The position numbers were made by a program, and so were the translations under genes. A stretch of 8,539 nt of DNA, taken from NCBI GenBank assembly GCA_013696695.1, contig JACCYD010001401.1, positions 1 to 8,539 on the forward strand. Reading direction: 5' to 3'. A model generated the notes under the pieces. The model made no database searches. It was not told the DNA's origin and was given only the letters and a program-made list of their open reading frames with translations. Numbering within the stretch: position 1 is the stretch's first letter; every line of letters begins with the position of its first letter. Positions 1 through 6,689 of the stretch are shown piece by piece. The stretch is from Deltaproteobacteria bacterium. GTDB taxonomy: Bacteria; Myxococcota_A; Polyangia; Haliangiales; Haliangiaceae.

Positions 1-2264
1 TCGACAAGCGAGCTCAGCGCCTTGAGCACGTCGGCCGGCGAGCCTTGCGCGCGGCGTGCGAGCGCAGCCGCCGAGACCGCGTCGTACTCGAGCTTGTGCG
101 TTGCAAGCGCTTCGATCAGGCCGGGCGCGAGATCGGTGGAGGCGCGCAGCTTGGTGGCAAGCGGCGTGGCCGGCACCGCGAACACGGCTGCCGGTAGCCC
201 ATCGATCGCCGTCTTGTACGACCCCGGGACGTTCAGCTTGACGTGCGGGCTCCTGCCCAGCTTGTCGATCATCGACAGGAACGCGGCCTTCGGATCGCCG
301 AGCGTGCCGATCGTCGCGGCGAGGGCCTTCGCGAACAACGCGGCCGCCGGCGTCGCCTTGACGACGTATGCATCGGCGTCGGGCTTGATCCCGAAGCGTT
401 CGTAATCGGCTTCGGTCTCGAGCATCAGCAACGAGACCGTGCGGCCGGTGATGCGGAAGTGCGTCGCGTACGCGCGCGACTCGGCTTCGGTCGCGGTCTC
501 GAGCTCCTCGAGATGCGCGGTGGCGATCGATCCGTACGTGCGAGCGGCGAGCGGCGAGGGCAGAGGCGCGCCGAGCTTGGTCTTCACCACCTGCTTGGTG
601 CCGCCTTGCTCGACGGTGAGCGAGAGCAAGGCGGTCGCGCCGATCTGGCCGCGCCCCACCACGTACACGCTCTGACCCGGAAATAGCACGGTCGGATTTC
701 CCGCGACGAGCACGTCGGTGCCACCGGTCACAGAGACGCCAACGAGCCGCCAGGGCCGCGCGCGATGCGCCGTCGCGGCCTTGTCGATCTCGGCTTCGCC
801 GGTCACCGAGAACACGGCGCCGCCGCTGTCGCGCGCGAGATGAACGAGCGCGCTCGTGTCGGTGCCCGCGAGCCCGGTCTGATACGCGTACAGCGCGCCC
901 GCACCGTCGATCAGCTTGCCGAGCGCGTGGAGGTTGCTCTGTCCCCAGGTCGCAGCGCCGTCGGACAGCAGGAACATATCGCTTGTCCGCTTGTTCTGAT
1001 TCCACGTCGGACGCGCAGCCTCTCCGAGAGCCGCACCGAGATCGGTCGCGCCTTCGAGCGCCAACGTGTTCGCGAATGCGATCAGGGCGTCGACATTCTC
1101 CGACGTGTTCGCGATGAATTCGTGCTTGTACCAATGCGCGTCGACGCTGAAGAACATCACGTTGAACACCTTCAGCGAATCGCGGTTCTTCTCGAGCACC
1201 GCGCGCAGGAGCTTGAGGTAGATGTTGAAGCGATCGGGATTGCTCGACAGCGACGTGTCGACGAGGAACGTCGCTGCATCGGTGGTCGCCGCCGGCGCGG
1301 ACGGCAGCTCCGGCATCACGCGCGATGCGAAGAATTCACCGGTCTGCGAATCGCCACGCAGGTCGACGAGCAACACCGACCCGGGCTTCGAGAGTCGAAT
1401 CGCGATCGAGCGCGCGTCGCTGGCGTAGTGAAACACTTTGCGCGTACCGACGGTCGCGGGCTGAGCCGCCGGCGTCGAGGTTGCGGTGTATGCGCCGGCG
1501 ACGCTGATATCGACGACGCTCTGCGGCACTTGCTCGGGCAGGTCGAGCTTCATCTCGAGGTCGTTGCCGATCGGCGTGAGGTCGAGATCGTAGCCGACGA
1601 CGATGCGATGCAGCTTGCGCGGCGCGAGCGGGTACACGCGCGCGGTGAACACACCGGCACCCGCCCACTCGACGAGCGCCGGATCGACCCTGCGGCGCAC
1701 GGTCTGGCCGTACGCGATCGCGGCGGTCTCGCGCGGCACCATCCGCGCTTCCTTCGGTGCGAGCCAGGCGTTCTGGCGCTGCTGCGCGATCTGCTTCGGA
1801 TCATCGCCGTCGTTCGCCGCGAGCTGGAGGTCCGGCGCCGCGGCCTTGGCCTCGTACTTGGTCTCGCCGAACGCGAAGTAGTACGGAGACGCGCCCTCGG
1901 GGAGCCGCAGCTGGAACGAGCCCTCGAGCTGGCGATCGTGCTCGTTCGCGTAGACGTAATCGATCACGACCCGAGCCCGGAAGCCGTCGACCGAGACGTG
2001 GGTCTGCATCGTGCGCAACGTGAGATCGTCGCGATCGCCAACCATCACACGCGAAGAGTTCGGAACGATCTGTGATCGCTTCCAGGTTGTCGGTGCCTTG
2101 TCGTCCTTCCCACCCTTGCCGGCTTTCTCGTCGGACGCGGACGAGCCTGCGTTCATCGGCGCCGGCGACTGCTCCAGCGAAGCACGATCGCCGCCACCAC
2201 CTTTCGCCTTGCAGCTCACCAGGGCCACACCAAAAACCAGGACCGTCGCGCGGATCGAAACCAT
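1..2264 (-). CDS. VIT and VWA domain lipoprotein (C-terminus cut off by the window edge)
   Basis: Reads leftward from the ATG at 2264 for 754 uninterrupted codons and leaves the window still open. The N-terminus is a lipoprotein signal: one Arg, a hydrophobic stretch, then lipobox L15-V-S-C18. A Gly/Ser/Lys-rich linker follows to about residue 60. Residues about 82-228 look like a VIT domain (NEHDRQLEGSFQLRLPEGA; later DPALVEWAGAGVFTARVYPL). A VWA domain starts near 330 with an apparently intact metal-binding MIDAS site: D336-T-S338-L-S340, T407 and S434-D-G. The part after about 560 is not recognised. By family analogy it is an exported adhesion or protein-binding scaffold, probably in the outer membrane since residue +2 is Lys, not Asp; the partner is unknown. 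An in-frame GTG at 2285 is an alternative start; neither has a good ribosome binding site. No frameshift seen. Domain call is confident, role is not. Confidence 0.9.
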   Translation of the reverse strand, partial: MVSIRATVLVFGVALVSCKAKGGGGDRASLEQSPAPMNAGSSASDEKAGKGGKDDKAPTTWKRSQIVPNSSRVMVGDRDDLTLRTMQTHVSVDGFRARVVIDYVYANEHDRQLEGSFQLRLPEGASPYYFAFGETKYEAKAAAPDLQLAANDGDDPKQIAQQRQNAWLAPKEARMVPRETAAIAYGQTVRRRVDPALVEWAGAGVFTARVYPLAPRKLHRIVVGYDLDLTPIGNDLEMKLDLPEQVPQSVVDISVAGAYTATSTPAAQPATVGTRKVFHYASDARSIAIRLSKPGSVLLVDLRGDSQTGEFFASRVMPELPSAPAATTDAATFLVDTSLSSNPDRFNIYLKLLRAVLEKNRDSLKVFNVMFFSVDAHWYKHEFIANTSENVDALIAFANTLALEGATDLGAALGEAARPTWNQNKRTSDMFLLSDGAATWGQSNLHALGKLIDGAGALYAYQTGLAGTDTSALVHLARDSGGAVFSVTGEAEIDKAATAHRARPWRLVGVSVTGGTDVLVAGNPTVLFPGQSVYVVGRGQIGATALLSLTVEQGGTKQVVKTKLGAPLPSPLAARTYGSIATAHLEELETATEAESRAYATHFRITGRTVSLLMLETEADYERFGIKPDADAYVVKATPAAALFAKALAATIGTLGDPKAAFLSMIDKLGRSPHVKLNVPGSYKTAIDGLPAAVFAVPATPLATKLRASTDLAPGLIEALATHKLEYDAVSAAALARRAQGSPADVLKALSSLV

Positions 2265-2286
2265 TAGAGATAAGACGCTGTCCACC

Positions 2287-2311
2287 CACGAAGGATTTGC
2301 ACTCCTTCGTG
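2287..2311. repeat. Perfect 9-bp inverted repeat upstream of the VIT-VWA gene
   Basis: The arms CACGAAGGA and TCCTTCGTG are exact reverse complements separated by a 7-base spacer. The element lies 22 bases upstream of the VIT-VWA start codon and about 105 bases past the PhoD stop. It could be an operator for a dimeric regulator (arm centres 16 bp apart), a 5' leader hairpin, or the stem of a terminator for the PhoD transcript. Neither strand has a T-run after it, which argues against a standard intrinsic terminator. On the minus strand an AAGGAG-like sequence lies mostly inside the stem but is 37 bases from the ATG, too far to serve as its ribosome binding site. Confidence 0.5.
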
Positions 2312-2416
2312 CAGCTTTGTCAGGGTCCCGCGACAACCGCGCGACGAAGTCGCAAGGCATCCAAAGCGCTGCGCTATCACCGCCCCGGCGGCAGGGTTCG
2401 AGGAGCGGTTCGCGAG

Positions 2417-3913
2417 TCAGGATGCGGTCGGGATGTCGACGCGATGCAGATCGTGGCCGTCGATGTCGCGCAGCGTGACGGTCAGCGCGTCGCGGGTGAC
2501 GTCGAGCGTGCCGAAGCTCTGCTTGCCGTCGGCCGGCGATAGCATCTCGACGTTCGGCGGCGGCGTGCCCCACTGAAACTTCACGGCAGGGCCGAGCGAT
2601 GCGTCGAGCTCGTTGGGGCCGAAGTTGCCGGCGTGGATCGGCCCGGCGACGAACTCCCAGAACGGATCGAACTCGACGCCCGGCGCCGCACGCTTCGGAT
2701 CGAAGTGATGCGCGGCCGCGTAGTGAACGTCGGCGGTGACCCACACGGTGTTGGCGACCTTGCGCTCGCGCATGCCCGCGAGCAGCCGCGCGAGCTCCTT
2801 CTCGCGGCCGCGCGGTGCGCCCGGGTCGGTGTTCGCGAAGCCTTCCTGGTTGACCGGGCCGTCGTCGATGACGAGCGCGATCGGTTGATCGCACGCGATG
2901 ATCTTCCAGCGCGCCTTCGACGCGGCGAGTGCGTCGAGCAGCCACGCTACTTGTGCCGCGCCGAACATCAGCTCGTCGTCGAGGTTCGCGGTGTTCGGCG
3001 AGCGAAACGCGCGGCAGTCGAGCACGAACACGTCGAGCAGCGGGCCGTGATGGAGCACGCGATGGATCGGACCCGTGCGCAGTGGCACCCACTCGAACAT
3101 CGCCTGGCGCGCCATCGCTGCGAGCTTGGAGGCGTCGCGCTCGCGATCGTAGCGATCATCGGCGAGCTGCTGCCCGGGGAACCAGTTGTTGTGGATCTCG
3201 TGATCGTCCCACTGCGCGATCACCGGCACCTCGGCGGCGAGCGCGCGCAGGTGCTCGTCGTCGAAGTTGTAGGCGAACCGCGCCCGGAAATCGTCGAGCT
3301 CCTGCGCGACGCGCCCGACGCGCTCGTTCGTCGTGTTCTTCCACACCCCGGTCGGCATCACGCGCTCGGCGAGGATCGGATTGTCGGCGTAGATCATGTC
3401 GCCGGAGTTGATGAAGAGATCTGGATCGGCGCTGCGGATCGCCGCGAAGCCGCGCATGCCGCCGGTGTCGGGATGGTGGCCGAAGCCCTGGCCGCAGGTG
3501 TCGCCGGTCCACGCGACGCGCACGCGATCGGACTTCGGCGTGCGGAGCTTGCCGGTCGTCCACGCGCTCGCACCGCGCGCGGCCTCGCGCTCGAACCGTA
3601 TGCGATAGACCACGGTCTGGGCGTCGGGCAGGCCCGAGAGCTCGGCGGTGCCGCAGTGATCGCGCAGCGGCGTGACGACGTCGCCGGCGACGCGTTTCGG
3701 ATTCGCGAACCGCTCGGTGGTGTCCCACTCGACGACCATGCGTGCCGGCTCGTCGCAGCGCGCCCAGATCAGAGCGCGGCCGACCTCCGGCTCGCCGGCC
3801 TGCACGCCGTGCGTGATCGCAGGCAGCTTGCTGCGAATCGCGGGCCCCCGACCGCAGGATGCCGACGCGAGCGTCGCAAGCGAGCCACCGAGAAACGTCC
3901 GACGCGTCAGCAC
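2417..3913 (-). CDS. PhoD-family alkaline phosphatase/phosphodiesterase, Tat-exported
   Basis: A 498-residue protein of about the usual length for PhoD-type enzymes, which release phosphate from phosphomono- or diesters outside the cytoplasm using Fe/Ca. GTG at 3913 is chosen because it gives a twin-arginine signal directly (R4-R-T-F-L-G-G, short hydrophobic stretch, then S-A-S-C20); the reading frame stays open to 4219 but that part overlaps the upstream gene. An N-terminal beta domain covers about 33-126. The metallophosphatase core follows: GDTCGQG at 137-143 with Cys140 as likely iron ligand, NSGDMIYAD 169-177, WDDHEIHNN 235-243, LDCRAFR 298-304 and TADVHY 393-398. All key motifs look intact. 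Cys20 suggests a Tat lipoprotein, but Ser at -3 is not a standard lipobox. It follows the RCC1-like gene by 25 bp with no clear Shine-Dalgarno, so coupled or shared-transcript expression is likely. Exact substrate unknown. Confidence 0.92.
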   Translation of the reverse strand: MLTRRTFLGGSLATLASASCGRGPAIRSKLPAITHGVQAGEPEVGRALIWARCDEPARMVVEWDTTERFANPKRVAGDVVTPLRDHCGTAELSGLPDAQTVVYRIRFEREAARGASAWTTGKLRTPKSDRVRVAWTGDTCGQGFGHHPDTGGMRGFAAIRSADPDLFINSGDMIYADNPILAERVMPTGVWKNTTNERVGRVAQELDDFRARFAYNFDDEHLRALAAEVPVIAQWDDHEIHNNWFPGQQLADDRYDRERDASKLAAMARQAMFEWVPLRTGPIHRVLHHGPLLDVFVLDCRAFRSPNTANLDDELMFGAAQVAWLLDALAASKARWKIIACDQPIALVIDDGPVNQEGFANTDPGAPRGREKELARLLAGMRERKVANTVWVTADVHYAAAHHFDPKRAAPGVEFDPFWEFVAGPIHAGNFGPNELDASLGPAVKFQWGTPPPNVEMLSPADGKQSFGTLDVTRDALTVTLRDIDGHDLHRVDIPTAS

Positions 3914-3938
3914 GCGTCGACGGTAGCACTGTCGGTGA

Positions 3939-5258
3939 TCACGGCGTCGCGGCTGCTGCGGGATCGAACACCGTGCCGAGCCCGCCAGCGTCAGTCGGCT
4001 CCCAGCACCGCACGCTGGTGTCGCGCAGCGTCGCGCAGCGCACGTCGGTGCCGAACTTGCGGCGACCCTCGTAGTGCAGCAGCGGCGCGAGGTGGGCGAT
4101 CGGAGGCAGCGCGGCGCGTTGCGCGGCAACCTCGCCGCGAAGTGGCAGACGCGGCTTGCTCTCCGACGACCACTCTTCGGTGCAACGCGCGGGCACGCGC
4201 GGCCAGACCCAGAGCTCACCAGTCGCCGCCACGCCGTACCCCGTCGTCGCGTCGGTGCGCAGATCGACGATCGCGGGCATGCCGGTCACGCGATACACGC
4301 CGCGCCCCTCGAGAGCGCAACCAAGCACGCACGCGACTTCGCCAACCGGGCCGATCGCGCAGCCACCGACGTCGGGATCGCTGAACATGTCCTCGACGAG
4401 ATCGGGAACGATCGGGAACACCTGATACTCGTCGCGCACGAACCGGCGCGCGGCGAACCCGAGTGGTTGCGCGACGAGCGGTTGCAGGAGCGGCGTCAAC
4501 GGGTCGAACGGCTTGCCCTTCGGGCCACCGAGCTCGGCGCGATGCCGGCACTCGAGGCCCTCGCTGTTACACAGCACGTGACCGGCCGCGGCGACCGGTG
4601 GCGTGCACGACACCTCGCCGGCTGCAGTGCGAACGCAGAGGCCGAACGGATCGATCACCGCGATGTCCTCGACGTCACGCGGCACCTCGCGCTTGCGCGG
4701 CCGCTTCGGATCCGACCAGCACCAGACCTCGCGCGACGCGGTCAGGGCGCAGCCGACGCGCACCGCGATCGAGACCTGGCGGAGCTTCGGCGGTAACGAC
4801 GTGATCGGACGCAGCCGATCGGGAGCGTCGTAGGCGCCGAACGTCGCGACCAGGTCGGCGCCGTCGCGCTTACCGAACAGCACATCGCCGCGCAGAAGCT
4901 CGACCTCGCGGGCGTCGAGCTTGCCGTCTCGACAGACCAGCTTGCGATCGAGGCCGAGCCGACAGGGCTGGCCCTCGAGCTCGAAGGTGCGGCCCACGGT
5001 CGCGACATCGACCGCGGTCGCCGTCGCGCCGACCGCCTTGCCTTCGTCGATCCGCCAGCATGCGTGCGGGGCTGTGGTGCACAGCGCGTTGCCGAGCACG
5101 AGCAGCGCGGGATCCGATCGACCGACGCGGACGAACGCGGTCTCGTCGACGGTGCGGGCGGTCTCCAGCATGGGCGTGGCTGGCGGCGTCGCGGTCGGTC
5201 GCGCGGGATCGCCACAGGCGAGGACGGATGCGGCAAGCAGCGCGACGACACGAGCCAT
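3939..5258 (-). CDS. RCC1-like repeat lipoprotein with regularly spaced cysteine pairs
   Basis: 439 residues. The ATG at 5258 starts a short lipoprotein signal with lipobox V12-L-A-C15, then a Thr/Pro-rich linker. The mature protein carries repeated units with two cysteines nine residues apart: C99/C109, C170/C180, C208/C218, C300/C310 and C408/C418, plus C60/C67 and C230/C237 spaced by six. The unit VGCALTASREVWCW (168-181) closely resembles the C-A-L-x-G-x-V-x-C-W core of bacterial RCC1-type beta-propeller repeats common in myxobacteria, while most other units are divergent; the unit near GYGVAATGELWVW has lost its cysteines. I infer an envelope-anchored beta-propeller, perhaps stabilised by disulfides, with a binding role; no catalytic motif is visible. 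The sequence just upstream is CCTCCTAC, so there is no conventional ribosome binding site. It is first in a probable two-gene unit with the PhoD enzyme and divergent from the TPR-zincin gene. Confidence 0.82.
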   Translation of the reverse strand: MARVVALLAASVLACGDPARPTATPPATPMLETARTVDETAFVRVGRSDPALLVLGNALCTTAPHACWRIDEGKAVGATATAVDVATVGRTFELEGQPCRLGLDRKLVCRDGKLDAREVELLRGDVLFGKRDGADLVATFGAYDAPDRLRPITSLPPKLRQVSIAVRVGCALTASREVWCWSDPKRPRKREVPRDVEDIAVIDPFGLCVRTAAGEVSCTPPVAAAGHVLCNSEGLECRHRAELGGPKGKPFDPLTPLLQPLVAQPLGFAARRFVRDEYQVFPIVPDLVEDMFSDPDVGGCAIGPVGEVACVLGCALEGRGVYRVTGMPAIVDLRTDATTGYGVAATGELWVWPRVPARCTEEWSSESKPRLPLRGEVAAQRAALPPIAHLAPLLHYEGRRKFGTDVRCATLRDTSVRCWEPTDAGGLGTVFDPAAAATP

Positions 5259-5344
5259 GTAGGAGGTTCGACACCGGCCAGAGCAATTTCTATGGGTTGG
5301 CGCAGTTTCGCGTTCTTGCACGGTCGGAGGTATCCTTGGCGCCG
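5259..5344. promoter_or_regulatory. Divergent intergenic region with the start signals of both flanking genes
   Basis: These 86 bases separate two genes read in opposite directions, so they should hold both promoters and any shared operator. For the plus strand a poor match to a housekeeping promoter is TTCGAC (5267-5272), 17 bases, CTATGG (5290-5295). No good match was found for the minus strand. GGAGG at 5326-5330 is a probable ribosome binding site for the ATG at 5345, with a longish 14-base spacing. The region is less GC-rich than its neighbours around 5284-5294. That a promoter lies here is inferred from gene arrangement; the hexamers are weak. Confidence 0.4.
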
Positions 5345-6613
5345 ATGCGCGCAGTGCTGGCCGTCGCCCTCGTGGTCGGGTGCAAGGGTACCCCCACCCC
5401 CGAGCCATCACCTGTTATCGCGGCGCCGCAGATCGTGGCCGCCGCGACCGCGCCGATCGCGAAGCAGAAGGACCCGGTGAAGCCGCACCGCGAGGACTCG
5501 GTTGTCGAGTGTCCGGCCAAGCTCGCCGAAGGCATCGACGACGACGCGCGCGCCGCAGCGCTGCTCGAGGCCGCCAACAAGCAGATCGCGCTCGCTGCCT
5601 ACAGCGCCGCGTGGACGTGCGCCGATCGCGCCGCGGATCTGATGCCGACCTCGGTCGAGGCGCATCACCTCCGCGGTGCCGCGCTTGCGGCGCAGGGACG
5701 CGATCAGGAAGCTCAGCTCGCGTATTCGCTCGCGTTGGCGCTCGATCCCGATGATCCGGAAACGCTGCGCGCCGTCGCCGACTTCTACATCAATGGCTCC
5801 AAGGTCGGGGCAGACAAAGCCACCATCGACCACACCCGCGATGCGCTCCGGCTCGGACTCGAGCTCGCCCAGCGCGGCAGCCGGCGCGTGATCGCACGCC
5901 GCCGCAAGAGCCCGCAGCTGGCCGCTGACCTCGCGGTGCTCGAGGCCCAAGCGCTCAACGATCTGGGCCGCTCCGACGAGGCGCTCGGTCGCGTCGAGGT
6001 CGCACTCCGGTTGTCGCCTGGCCGCGGCGACGCGATGCACGAGAAGGGCGTCGCGTTGTTCGATCTATCCAAGTTCGCCGACGCGCGGATCGCGCTCGAG
6101 CGTGCCGTCGCGATCCAGCCCGAGGATGCGTTTTCTCACCAGATCCTCGGCCTCACCCTCGAGGCGCTCGGCGACGTGCAGGCCGGCGAAACCGAGCTCA
6201 AGCGAGCTCTCGAGCTGGCACCCACCGAGCTGTCCGCGCCGGTGTTGATCTCGGTCGCCGACTTCCGCAAGGAGATCGAGTCGGTGATCGCGACGTTCGA
6301 GACCGATCGCAAGGCGCGTGTTCGCGGGACCAGGATCGAGATTGCCGATCTGCCGGATCCGGCCGACCTCGCCGCGGTCAAGCCGCCGTTCCCCCCGACG
6401 ATCCTCGGGCTCTACCGCGGCCCGGTCGGCAAGGCGCACACCGTGCCGTCGGATGGCGAGCCGCCTTCGATCGTGCTGTATCGCAAGAACCTCGCGCGGG
6501 CGGTGAAGACGCGGGCCGAGCTGTCGGAGCAGATTCGCGACACGCTGCTGCACGAGGTCGGGCACCTCGAGGGGCTCGACGAGGACGATCTGCGACGCCG
6601 GGGCATGGAATAG
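5345..6613 (+). CDS. Lipoprotein with TPR repeats fused to a C-terminal zincin-like metallopeptidase domain
   Basis: 422 residues. The ATG at 5345 is chosen over upstream in-frame starts because it opens directly on a lipoprotein signal (MRAVLAVALVVGC, lipobox V10-V-G-C13) and has GGAGG 14 bases before it. A Pro-rich linker runs to about 50. TPR-like helix pairs follow at about 70-101, 104-137, 196-227, 229-260 and 262-294, with a basic stretch near 179-188. From about 300 the protein resembles the small zincin family PF06262 (formerly DUF1025): LYRGPVGK at 355-362 and H403-E-V-G-H407-L-E-G-L-D412, where both histidines could bind zinc, E404 act as base and D412 be a third ligand. The active site looks intact. 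The family is usually a stand-alone protein of a little over 100 residues; here it is lipid-anchored behind TPRs. Likely an envelope peptidase with a protein-binding arm; substrate unknown. Confidence 0.87.
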   Translation: MRAVLAVALVVGCKGTPTPEPSPVIAAPQIVAAATAPIAKQKDPVKPHREDSVVECPAKLAEGIDDDARAAALLEAANKQIALAAYSAAWTCADRAADLMPTSVEAHHLRGAALAAQGRDQEAQLAYSLALALDPDDPETLRAVADFYINGSKVGADKATIDHTRDALRLGLELAQRGSRRVIARRRKSPQLAADLAVLEAQALNDLGRSDEALGRVEVALRLSPGRGDAMHEKGVALFDLSKFADARIALERAVAIQPEDAFSHQILGLTLEALGDVQAGETELKRALELAPTELSAPVLISVADFRKEIESVIATFETDRKARVRGTRIEIADLPDPADLAAVKPPFPPTILGLYRGPVGKAHTVPSDGEPPSIVLYRKNLARAVKTRAELSEQIRDTLLHEVGHLEGLDEDDLRRRGME

Positions 6614-6689
6614 GCCCCACGGGCACCTGGTGGCTGAATGCGGCTTCTGTGGGGCAGGTGGCGTTTGGGGTTGGGATAGGATGGTTGAC

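Noticed and set aside
765..2075. Long plus-strand open frame opposite the VIT-VWA gene
   Set aside because: Its translation is Arg-rich, low-complexity and matches no family, while the minus strand gives a full VIT-VWA protein. Such antisense frames are usual in GC-rich coding DNA.
2380..2391. CCGCC-CC-GGCGG hairpin downstream of the PhoD stop as a terminator
   Set aside because: The loop is too small without losing a base pair, and no T-run follows on the minus strand.
3914..4219. N-terminal extension of the PhoD frame to an ATG at 4219
   Set aside because: It overlaps the RCC1-like gene by 281 bases and would bury the twin-arginine signal that begins at the GTG at 3913.
2633..4384. 583-codon plus-strand open frame opposite the PhoD gene
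   Set aside because: The minus strand carries all PhoD motifs; the plus frame runs across the PhoD/RCC1-like gene boundary and becomes Arg-rich junk.
5261..5266. Perfect Shine-Dalgarno AGGAGG on the plus strand just upstream of the RCC1-like ATG
   Set aside because: It is on the wrong strand for that gene, and no plus-strand start codon lies at usable spacing; the ATG at 5292 opens a frame that overlaps the TPR-zincin gene with junk sequence.
5060..5344. N-terminal extension of the TPR-zincin frame to an ATG at 5060
   Set aside because: It overlaps the divergent lipoprotein gene and would displace the lipoprotein signal starting at 5345.
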